This document shows positions 56,017-64,000 of a stretch of 64,000 nucleotides of DNA, piece by piece. How positions within the stretch are numbered: the stretch's first letter is position 1; each line of letters starts with the position of its first letter. Source of the DNA: Gymnopus androsaceus JB14 (Eukaryota > Basidiomycota > Agaricomycetes > Agaricales > Omphalotaceae); the NCBI GenBank assembly GCA_009733575.1, contig ML769392.1, forward strand, positions 124,001 through 188,000, given 5' to 3'. Made by a program: the position numbers and the translations under genes. The notes under the pieces are model-generated. The model saw only the letters and a list, made by a program, of their open reading frames with translations. It had not been told where the DNA came from and did no database searches.

Positions 56017-58260
56017 CTATTGATGAGCCTGCATAATCGCATCGGAAATGAACGCGGCTGACACTTGTTTTCCTCCAAACCAACGCGCGTTCAAGCCTTG
56101 GACAGCCTTCTTTGCGCTGTCGATCGAGTCGAACTTGACATAGATTTCACCCTAGAGGAGCGGACGATCAGCTTCTCGGCAGACACAAAAAAGAAAGCCA
56201 CAGACCTGAGTTTCTTTCTCGACCTTGATAGCTGTCACTTTGCCGTATTTTTCTTCGCATTCGTGCTTAACTTCGTCGGCAAGGTCCTTATCCCAATCTT
56301 TCTCGCTTTCCCTAGAGGAAAATTTAGTTGAGCCTTATACAAATCAATAGACAATAGAACGCACTCTTCCGGGTCAAACATGTTCTTCAACAACACCGAG
56401 CGAGATTGCATTGCTTGTTGAGGGATGTTGGGTTTCCTGGGTGTTGAATAAGTAACGATAGAGAAGCAGTGAATGAAGGCTTACGGGGTCTCTGGGAGCG
56501 AAGGAGGTGCATCAATTCTAGCAAGTTTCTGCATTAGTGCCTGACGTGATGCTGCATTCAGATTACCGCCTAGAATGCATATTAGAGTGTGTCCGGCGCA
56601 GGTAGAAAGGAGAGGCTCTGACCTCCAGATTCTTCTAGCGTGTCTTGTTGCGTGTAGCGAGCAGTTCCCTTCTCATGTACTGTATTGACGCGAAGCTGCG
56701 AAAAACCTCGTTAGTCCTAGAAGGCAGTAGTTGCCCTGAATATTACTAACCGTACGGCCAGCAAGCTCAAAGCCTTCCATTTGTTCCAGTGCCATTTTGG
56801 CATCTTCGGATCTTTTATACCTGTAGAATAGAGTGAGCAGGCTATATAGCGAATATGGCAGAAAATAACGCACTGTACAAAAGCGTAACCTTTACTGCGG
56901 CCAGTCATTGGATCTCTATGAAGGTCGACAAATTCAAGAGGCCCAAAGGGCTCAAATACCTGCTTGATGTCGGATTCTGTGAGATTGAAATGCAAAGAGC
57001 CAACATAAAGCCTAAAAGTCAAACAATGAGAAGGCAAATCGTGGAATGCGGCGGTTTAGACCTACTGCATAGCTCCGTGTGGGACGCTAACGCCAGGAGG
57101 TAAATTAAGGTTGCTAAAAAAAGAGGCACATTAGTTTCTAGATAATATGTGTGGTTTGACACTCACCCGTCTCCGGGATGGAGTCTGTTTCTCTCCGACT
57201 CTGTCAACTGAACCATGATAGGAAGACCCATGACCACAGTGCCAGTCAAACCTATTGCTTTTTCCACAAGCTCGATATTGCGAAATTCCACGTAACCAAT
57301 GCTGAAAGAAAGGAGAATGAGGGACGATAATATGCAGAGATATTGAGCCACATACCCCTTGGAACGGCGAGAAAGCCTGTCAGTCACAATTCGGGAGTCC
57401 ATGACAGTACCTTCGCCAAGTTTGTCTTCGAAAAAGTAGCCCAAATCTCTTGCTGTCAGTCGCGCGGCGAGTTGCGACACGAAAACAGATCGTGCTTCAG
57501 AGTCATCTTCTTTGGGTTCATCTGGATTGTATGGCTCGTCAACCGGAACTTCATAAGTAGGGGAAGGACGCCTGAAAAATGTCAGTTGACGCAAACAAGA
57601 GAAAATTGATAGTCTACCTAATTGGAGGAGACGGAGAGCGAGGAGGAGGAGGAGGACGGTCATCGTCACGAGGAGGGCGGCGTCTATCATCTCGGTACCG
57701 GTCCCTATCCCTTCCATAGCGAGGTCCATCGTCAAACTCGTCCCTTGGATCTCTAGGACGCTTGCGGCGGTCGGAGCGAGGAGATCCAGCCGACTTTACA
57801 GACTCGTCGTCATCTGCCTTTTTCTTTTTAGACCGTTCAGCAGAGCCCAAGTCATCGTCATCAGGTCGTTTTCTTCGTCTATCCTCCTTATCTCTGTCAT
57901 AGTCACGATGACCGCTGTGTCTACTTTCTCCTCTTTCTCGATGTCTTTCGCTCCGGTGACGGTCTGAATCCCGTTCACGTCTCCTGTCTCTATCTCCGTG
58001 ATACCTGTCTCTCGAGCGGTCTCTTTCACGGCTAGGGCTCCTTCTTCTTCGATCATCACGCCTTCTGTCCTTTCGGTCGCCTTTGTCTCTAGATGTAGAC
58101 CTATGGGAGCGACGAGTTTGAAGTGTGTCAGTTGAGTGATTGCGAGAACTAGAAAAAATTGGAGTTTTAGTAGAGTAAAATAATAATAATAATAATAAAC
58201 TAACGATTTGTTGTTTAGAGATTTATCATCGTCAACGTCCATCTTACCGTTGGAAGACAT
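56017..58260 (-). CDS. RBM39/CAPER-type splicing factor
   Basis: Many short exons from MSSNGKMDVDDDKSLNNKS at 58260 to ISDAIMQAHQ at 56017. The N-terminal third is an RS-like, Arg/Asp/Ser-rich region (RDRDRYRDDRRRPPRDD). RRM1 reads ARSVFVSQLAARLTARDLG, then SKGIGYVEFRNIELVEKAIGL. RRM2 reads LYVGSLHFNLTESDIKQVFEPFG, then GRSKGYAFVQYKRSEDAKMAL. The linker has NLNAASRQALMQKLAR. The C-terminal third motif (SRSVLLKNMFDPEE, VKHECEEKYGKVTAIKVEKE, GEIYVKFDSIDSAKKAV) is a U2AF-homology-type RRM ending SAAFISDAIM. This three-RRM order with an RS N-terminus is the RBM39/HCC1 family, which couples U2AF-dependent 3' splice-site choice. The first intron contains an (AAT)n microsatellite near 58180. Confidence 0.92.
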
Positions 58261-58385
58261 TTTCAAGTTTCAAGTAGTAGAAGAACTGGATCAAGGTTGA
58301 GAAAGTCACAGGTCACGCTGTGATTCTCACCCTCCCCAAAAGGTCATCTTTCGACATACAGCCAACTCAAACCTTCCTTCGTTCA
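58261..58385. promoter_or_regulatory. 125-bp bidirectional promoter of two SR-rich genes
   Basis: The start codons of RBM39 (58260, minus) and the SCI1-like gene (58386, plus) are 125 bp apart, so both must be driven from this interval and its transcribed flanks. No TATA box is obvious. Confidence 0.6.
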
Positions 58386-59549
58386 ATGCCTAGGGATCGA
58401 GAAGACATACGCCGTTCTTCGCGCTCAAGAAGTCCCAAGCGAGACTCTAGAAGAGATGAACGAGACAGGCACTTGTCACGTCGGTCCCCTTCTCCAGTAG
58501 CCCATGGTCCGAGACACGACGAGAGGCATTCACACAGGGAAAGAGACAGGCGCAGTGGGAGGAGCCGCAGCCGTAGTAAAAGTCCTGCTGCAAAGAGGCG
58601 AAGATACTCCGACTCCCCGGCTCGGTCTCGATCTCGTTCGAGAGATAGAGATAGAAATAGGCGGAAAGAAAGAGCAGACTCCGTCTCTAGTGTATCATCT
58701 TCAGACTCTGAGCGCAGGAAGCGAAGAAAGAAAAAGGAAGAGAAGAAGGAGCGCAAACGAGAGAAGAAGGAGCGTAAGGAAAAGGTTTGTGACCAGTATA
58801 ATTCGTGAAGGTCTACCTAATGTCTTCTTGTTTTAGAAAAAGAAAGCTGGTGCACAATCTAGTCAATGGGGAAAATACGGTATCATCTCCGAGGTCGAGT
58901 AAGTATCTCATCTGTCGACCTCTTGCCTTTACTTAATGCACTCCAGCATCTTCTCAAAGGCCTCTGAGTTCCAGACGTGGTTGGTTGAAGAACGCAAAAT
59001 CAATCCGGAAACAGTCTCGAAAGATCAAAATAAGAAAGAGTTTGCCAGATTCATTGAGGACTATAATACAGGTGCGTGCTTTACTGTGAATCTCTGCATT
59101 TTCCGACCCCAATTAGCGACGCTGCCGCACGAGAAGTATTACAACATGGAAGCATACGACCGAAGAATGACTGCACTTCGTTCTGGCGAGTTTCTGCCTC
59201 CTACGGATGACCATTATGATCCTTCGGCAGACATGAAAGCTCTCAGTAGTGCTCACAAGAAAAAGACCGTTGACAGCTCTGCCTACCTCAGTAAAGAGCA
59301 TCTTATGGAGCTCAGAAAGGTGCAGAATGAGCGTATAGAGGTTCGTTTTCTGCAGCCGACATTGATGTTATTTGCTGACCAGAATTGGTTATATTAGGCA
59401 GGAAAAATGAAACAGTTAGGAATGGAGATAAAAGCTAAGTGAGTCCACCCCCCAATCCACCTCCAGTCTCTCACTTACACTGACTGTCATCCTCTTCCCA
59501 CCTCTCCAGCATGGGGGTCAGAATGGATGGTACAATGTTTGACGATTGA
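58386..59549 (+). CDS. SR-rich nuclear protein, SCI1-like C-terminal domain
   Basis: About five exons from MPRDREDIRRSSRSRSPKR at 58386 to GVRMDGTMFDD at 59549. The N-terminal 120 residues are Arg/Ser/Asp then Lys/Glu-rich (RSRSRDRDRNRRKERAD, KKEEKKERKREKKERKEK). The conserved part starts SSQWGKYGIISEVDIFSKAS and continues FQTWLVEERKINPETV, KKEFARFIEDYNTATLPHEKYYNMEAYDRR (as contiguous motifs). This matches the WGKYGII...DYNTATLPHEKYY signature of the SCI1 (style cell-cycle inhibitor 1)-like family found in plants and fungi. Function in fungi is not established to my knowledge; a nuclear splicing or cell-cycle role is inferred from the RS-like region and the shared promoter with RBM39. Confidence 0.82.
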
Positions 59550-59700
59550 CTGGACTTTCTTCTATGGGTCAGAATTGGCTGGTTCCTGGTTCTGTAAAAT
59601 AGTTGCATGCCTGTATACTTATGACGCGTTGTTTAAATGCGTCATTGAGCGCTTACTGCCGCATCCTGTACTCTACTTCTACCTCCATAAAGTTTCCTCG

Positions 59701-61427
59701 ATGGATATCGTCGTTCTTGGAGCCACTGGCGTGTCTGGTAGGCAGACAGTGCGCTATTTGGCTAATCACCCGCAACGCTCACAATTCACACTTGCAATTG
59801 CTGCGCGTTCCAGAACTAAATTGGGTATGCGAAAGTACACGCTGCTTTACACATGCAATACTGACGTCTTACTACTCAGACGAGCTCGTCTCAGACCTTT
59901 CTCTGCCAAAATCCATCCAAATTCATGTTGTGGATGTTACAAATTTTGACCAAGTAGAAGCGCTCGTGAAAGATGCCAAAGTAGTTCTCAACACTGTGGG
60001 TCCATTCGCTAAATGGGGTCCCCCTGTCGTGCGGTGAGTAGTAGTACCAACATACTTTTTCCACGAGTTCTAATTATCTTCAAGTGCTTGTGCGCGTAAT
60101 GGTGTGCAGTTAGTACTATGCCGCAACCTGTGATTCTTCTTAGTCTCATATATCATTCTAGCTACGCAGATCTCACTGGAGAACAGAATTTTGTGAGGGA
60201 AATCATCGAAAAGTGAGTTCCGAAGAACTAGTTCAATATACACCTCTGAATTCTGTTCTAGATATGCTTACATTGCCTCCAAGACTGGGTCTATAATCGT
60301 GCCCGCTTGTGGAATGGACTCTTTGCCTTCCGATATCGCTGTATTCCTTGCCAACCGAGCGTTGAAAGAACATTCGCTGAATGCTGCTGAACCACTACAA
60401 ATTGACACGTCCACCTCGTCTTACGAATTTCAAGGCGTCCTGTCGAACGGCTCAATCTCGACCGCGGTGACTGCAATGACAGAGATACCCAAACACAAGC
60501 TTACAGATATGATGCGAGACTACTACCTTAGCCCAGGTATGATTTCGTACAATTCCTCGCTCATTGCTAATAAGTGTCCTTCAAGTTTCTGGCAAACCTT
60601 ATCCCTCGCCGCGTCTCGTTTATAGGATGACACTCCCCAGCACCCTGGAGACGATAGTCGGCGGCTACTTTGTTATGTCAAGTCCGAATAAAGCTATCGT
60701 GCAACGTTCTTGGGGTCTTCTTGAATACGAAGCACTTGCTACTAAATCGGCCACTGCCAAAAAAGAACGATACGGGTCTTCAATGGTGTACGACGAATTT
60801 CTGCGCCAGAAAAGTACCTTTTCGAGTGCTTTGTTGACTCTGACAGTGCTGGTAGTATTTTCTGTCTTAAAGTTTCTTCCTCCGGTGTGTACCTTTTGTG
60901 GTCCTTCATGAACCACCAACTAACGCTCGTTCAAACTGTAGGCTAGAAGGTTGTTTGCGACATTAGGAATGAAAGAGACAAGCGTCACTCTTGACAAGTA
61001 CGTACCAGCCGTTCTCAATACAGCTTAATGATCGAATTGGTGCACAGAAAACTAGCATCCACTGGCCGCTTGACCGTCATCAATGTAACCAACTCTGTAC
61101 CATCATCCGCGTCCCCTCCAGTGAAGGTACAAACTACGATTTCTGCAAACGGAGATCCGGGTTATTTCCTATCTCCAAGTAAGCATGGTTTATCTTGTCG
61201 ATTCTAGGCGCTCATTTCCTGTCTGTCTTGCATTCACAGTCATGATGGCAGAAAGTGGGCTTTCTATGCTGTTGAATCGCGAGGAATTGCCAGCACTATC
61301 AAAGAAGGGGGGAGTGTTAACACCTGCGGTAGCCTTGGGCAATGTTATCGTCCAGCGACTTCAAGAATATGCCAAGTTCGACATAAGGTGTGAGATCGGG
61401 ACTGGGGAGAATCGCAAGTCGATTTAG
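59701..61427 (+). CDS. Saccharopine dehydrogenase-like oxidoreductase
   Basis: About nine exons from MDIVVLGATGVSGRQTVRYL at 59701. The Rossmann fold GATGVSG is followed by IAARSRTKLDELVSDL, VVLNTVGPFAKWGPPVV, YADLTGEQNFVREII and the highly typical IVPACGMDSLPSDIAVFL. Later segments include VYRMTLPSTLETIVGGY, a hydrophobic stretch (FSSALLTLTVLVVFSVLKFLPP) and MMAESGLSMLLNREELP. This is the SCCPDH-like family (lipid-droplet or membrane-associated), not the lysine-pathway enzyme. The C-terminal end IRCEIGTGENRKSI is a little shorter and more divergent than usual. Convergent with the repeat-precursor gene. Confidence 0.92.
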
Positions 61428-61826
61428 TACCATTTTGCATGTGTTGCGTATAGATAGGTCTCTATCATACTACGCTGTAGACGAGCCAATACTATTAGAC
61501 CTAATTCGACTTTTACCACTCGAACACTTGGAAGGAACGATATCGTCAACGAGTTCAGTAGATTCTATCACAACCACTTTATTATTCCTCCAGTAAGTAA
61601 TTCCAAGTTAATACAACCAGTGCACGACGTATGCTAAACACGGAAGGGAGCGACGAACTATGCGTAACTCGTGTTAGGGAAGTCGAAAATGTCCTTCCAG
61701 CACGCCTCGTTTTATACAATAAATCATGTGTCTCTGTGCACCCTGTACCACACCCAAGTCCTCTAGAATGAAGTTATCAGCGATGACAGAATAGCAGGAA
61801 CATGCAAGAACTAGACGAACCAGTGT
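61428..61826. other. Intergenic between convergent genes
   Basis: About 400 bp of 3' flanks. No open frame of interest and no distinct structure seen. Confidence 0.5.
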
Positions 61827-62745
61827 TCAGTAGGGCACAATTTGGCCATTGGGAGCCTTGGCGGCGTCCTGCTCAGGAACGCTCGAACGCTTGTTGTATG
61901 GCTCAATCACACCATTGGGAGCCTGCACGGCGTTCTGAACAGGGATACTCGAACGTCTGCCGTAGGGCACAATCTGACCGTTGGGAGCCTTGGCGGGGTT
62001 CTGCTCGGGGACGCTGGAACGCTTGTTGTAGGGCTCAATCACCCCGTTGGGTGCTTGGACAGCGTTCTGAACAGGAATGCTCGAACGCTTGCTGTAGGGC
62101 TCAATCACTCCATTGGGTGCTTGAACAGCATTCTGAACAGGAATGCTCGAACGCTTGCTGTAGGGTTCAATCACTCCATTGGGTGCTTGGACGGCGTTCT
62201 GAACAGGGATACTTGAACGTTTGCCGTAGGGTACAATCTGGCCGTTGGGAGCCTTAGCGGGGTTCTGCTCGGGAACGCTGGAACGCTTGTTGTAGGGTTC
62301 AATCACTCCATTGGGTGCTTGGACGGCGTTCTGAACAGGAATGCTCGAACGCTTGCTGTAGGGTTCAATCACTCCATTGGGTGCTTGGACGGCGTTCTGA
62401 ACAGGAATGCTCGAACGTTTGTTGTAGGGCTCGATCACACCGTTGGGAGCTTGCACGGCATTCTGGACAGGAATGCTCGAGCGTTTGCTGTAGACCTAAT
62501 CCAAGGACAGTCAATATTGTTCATACCTGCAACCTATGAGATGAAAACATACCTCGATGGTGTCAACAGGCCCAAGGCTGTTCCTGCGAGCGAATTGCAA
62601 CTAGATCAAGTGAAGATTATATTTAGACACGTCTGCGACATGTTGTTTTGCGATGAGCACTTACCGGCATGGGAAGAGGTGAGGCGGTTACCTGACCGGC
62701 CAGAAATACAGCCAAAATGGCAGAGGCGATCATACGAGGGAACAT
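61827..62745 (-). CDS. Secreted KEX2-processed repeat precursor (multi-copy peptide)
   Basis: Three exons, 62745-62665, 62600-62553 and 62495-61827, all joined at phase 0, encode 265 residues. Residues 1-22 form a signal peptide (MFPRMIASAILAVFLAGQVTA). A short leader contains ARR followed by NSLGPVDTIEVYSKR. Ten tandem units then follow: nine of 22 residues ending KR (once RR) and a last one of 19 residues that stops at PY. Type A (seven copies) starts SSIPVQ and ends APNGVIEPY plus N or S. Type B (three copies) starts SSVPEQ and ends APNGQIVPY. Order is AAABAAABAB. There is no cysteine. Dibasic sites after every unit are the hallmark of Golgi KEX2 processing, so the gene should release many linear peptides of about 20 residues. 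This architecture is known for fungal pheromone precursors, Rep1-like repellents and dikaritin RiPPs; the unit itself I do not recognise. Confidence 0.88.
61830..62480 (-). repeat. 66-bp coding tandem repeat array
   Basis: Nine full 66-bp units plus a 57-bp partial unit, in phase with the reading frame. Two unit types recur in the order AAAB AAAB AB. Sequence identity between like units is very high, often differing by a few bases. This indicates recent expansion or homogenisation by unequal exchange of both single units and the AAAB block. Confidence 0.93.
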
Positions 62746-63281
62746 GATTATGAATAAGAAGAGGGGACGTTAAAGAGCCTAAAAATGAGTGCTGGAAGGT
62801 TCCTGCTGCCTGGCAAGGAGAAAAAGAAAGGAGACTAGGAGCGAAACATGGAATCAATAAGCTGCAAGTCGAAGGGGACGGGGACGGGGAACTTACTTGG
62901 AACGAAGGGAGGAACTGAAGGAAGTGGAATGCAAAAGAGAAGGTAACGAAGGCGTTTAAGAGGGCCTTATATATGCCGCAGATGGATCATTTAATTGGCT
63001 GATGGTCGCTGGACAACGACATTCAAGCTCACATGAAGTACAGCGCTTTGCGACGTACAAAGCTGCCGCTTCAGAGTTTCCATTGGAGTCTGAGAGGCTA
63101 GAGCAGTTTCAATAGGTACCATCTTAAACTGAATGCTTGGATAGCCAGATGAACGGAAATTCCGAGATGTATGTATCTACCAACCAGTAAGTATCTCCCT
63201 GATAGGTCGATCAAAAATGATCGAGTGTCCAGTGTCATCTCGACCTCGTGAAAATTTTGATTCGTTTCTGTTACGCCCAAT
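62746..63281. other. Divergent promoter region, repeat precursor / ESF1
   Basis: About 535 bp between two start codons pointing away from each other. It includes the TATA box of the precursor gene and a GGGGACGGGGACGGGG tract (about 62874-62889). No gene seen. Confidence 0.55.
62968..62974 (-). promoter_or_regulatory. TATA box of the repeat-precursor gene
   Basis: TATATAA on the minus strand, about 225 bases upstream of the ATG at 62745, in a GC-rich context. It predicts a 5' leader of roughly 190 nt. A strong TATA box fits an inducible, highly expressed secreted product. Confidence 0.55.
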
Positions 63282-64000
63282 ATGTCGGACCCTCGATTTG
63301 CTAGACTCAAATCTGACCCTCGGTTTCGTCGCCCCAAGAAACAGCAGTCAAAAGTAGTGGTAGATGACCGTTTCAAATCCGTCTTTGCTCCCACAAAAAA
63401 CAAGAAAAACAAGAGCCAATCAGGTTAGCTGACATTTCGTATTGATTGGTTGTCTGCGCTCATCTCCTTCCAGGCCGCGTGGATAAATACGGACGCCCGG
63501 TTTCGGATACCCAAGATCAAGAAAATCTGAGGCGGTTCTATCGCCTTGAGAACGAGGATGAATCGCTCGAAGCTCAGCCTTCAGCGCCGGACTATGCACG
63601 TGGCGAAGTTTTGCTCGAGTCTTCGGATGAAGAGGATGCACAGGAACAGGATGATGACAGTGATGCGGGTGGATTTGTGACTGTTGGACGCGATGCCTCA
63701 CGTCCTATACCCGTCGCCAATGATGAAGCGGAAATAGACCTTGACGAGAATGATTTCGATGATCTGGACGCTCAGGCTGCTGCATACAATGCAACCAACC
63801 CAGAGTCTGCTCCAACTCCGGAAGCCACAAGAACCAATCGTTTAGCCATAGTCAACCTCGACTGGGATCACGTCCGTGCAGTTCATCTGTACAAAATATG
63901 TTCCTCATTGGTGTCACCAACCGCTCCGGCAGTAGTTTCGTCCTCGAAAGCAGCTTCCGGGTCAGAGAGGCGTCAGCGAAATATAAAGGGTGGTGCTACT
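63282..64000 (+). CDS. ESF1: Pre-rRNA-processing protein ESF1 (5' part)
   Basis: Starts MSDPRFARLKSDPRFRRPKK at 63282. Exon 1 is 63282-63423 and exon 2 runs from 63474 past the window end. Further blocks are KVVVDDRFKSVFAP, KYGRPVSDTQDQENLRRFYRLE, ARGEVLLESSDEED and TNRLAIVNLDWDHVRAVHLYKICSSL. These are the conserved opening segments of ESF1, a nucleolar protein needed for 18S rRNA maturation. Acidic, disordered stretches lie between them as in the family. The C-terminal two-thirds are outside the window. Confidence 0.94.

Noticed and set aside
61830..62480. CRISPR array
   Set aside because: Repeats are contiguous coding units without spacers, in a eukaryotic gene with introns.
61827..62745. 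Calling the repeat precursor a dikaritin-type RiPP
   Set aside because: Architecture fits, but no UstYa-like oxidase, methyltransferase or other tailoring gene is in the window and the core lacks a known dikaritin motif. Left as an unassigned KEX2-processed repeat protein.
61802..62747. Three long plus-strand open frames opposite the repeat precursor
   Set aside because: They are shadows created by the 66-bp periodicity; none has a signal peptide, splice logic or natural composition, while the minus strand has all three.

Overview
The window is nuclear DNA of a filamentous basidiomycete, most likely an Agaricomycete. The evidence is dense 45-65 nt introns with GT/AG ends and CTNA-type branch sites, tightly packed genes on both strands, fungal-specific families (DUF2433, DUF7137, a basidiomycete-type seven-helix membrane protein, GT31, a Dal5-like permease), and a CpG-decayed Ty1/copia element. 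I see no tRNA, rRNA or CRISPR.

Layout. 1-8.3 kb: the 3' end of a peroxisomal ABCD transporter, a DUF2433/RRM-like/RGG protein, a DUF7137 membrane protein and a two-helix hypothetical protein. 8.3-19.6 kb: a repeat island. It holds a complete 5.8-kb copia retrotransposon (324-bp LTRs, 5-bp target duplication) with a 685-bp inverted-repeat element inside its reverse transcriptase, a second inverted partial copy of that element, a 97-bp foldback hairpin, a 202-bp MITE-like element and one small secreted-protein gene. 19.6-24 kb: an F-box-like gene and a nine-exon seven-helix membrane protein. 24.7-47.9 kb: a housekeeping block with DNA ligase I, RPS11, a PPZ-type phosphatase, two tandem EamA/SLC35F5-like transporters, mitochondrial bL36, DHFR, SGT1, a GST, a GT31 glycosyltransferase, a Dal5-like permease, a RidA protein, a D-serine dehydratase-like enzyme and Rab4. 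48.5-54.7 kb: two tandem Ser/Thr-rich single-pass cell-surface proteins. 56-64 kb: RBM39 and an SR-rich SCI1-like protein from a 125-bp divergent promoter, a saccharopine dehydrogenase-like oxidoreductase, a secreted repeat precursor with Lys-Arg sites, and the start of ESF1.

The strongest candidate for an undescribed system is the gene at 61827-62745 (minus). It encodes a signal peptide followed by ten tandem units of about 22 residues, nine of them ending in KR or RR. This is the architecture of a KEX2-processed repeat precursor that would release many copies of two related linear peptides. The units are arranged in a higher-order AAAB-AAAB-AB pattern. No tailoring-enzyme genes are visible within the window.

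Two window-wide signals also matter. The two copia LTRs differ only by transitions, almost all at CpG, and most internal stops fit CGA to TGA. Several otherwise well-conserved host genes carry single extra bases that break the frame (about nine sites in seven genes). That pattern points to insertion-type assembly errors, or less likely real lesions, and should be settled before any of these genes is called a pseudogene.
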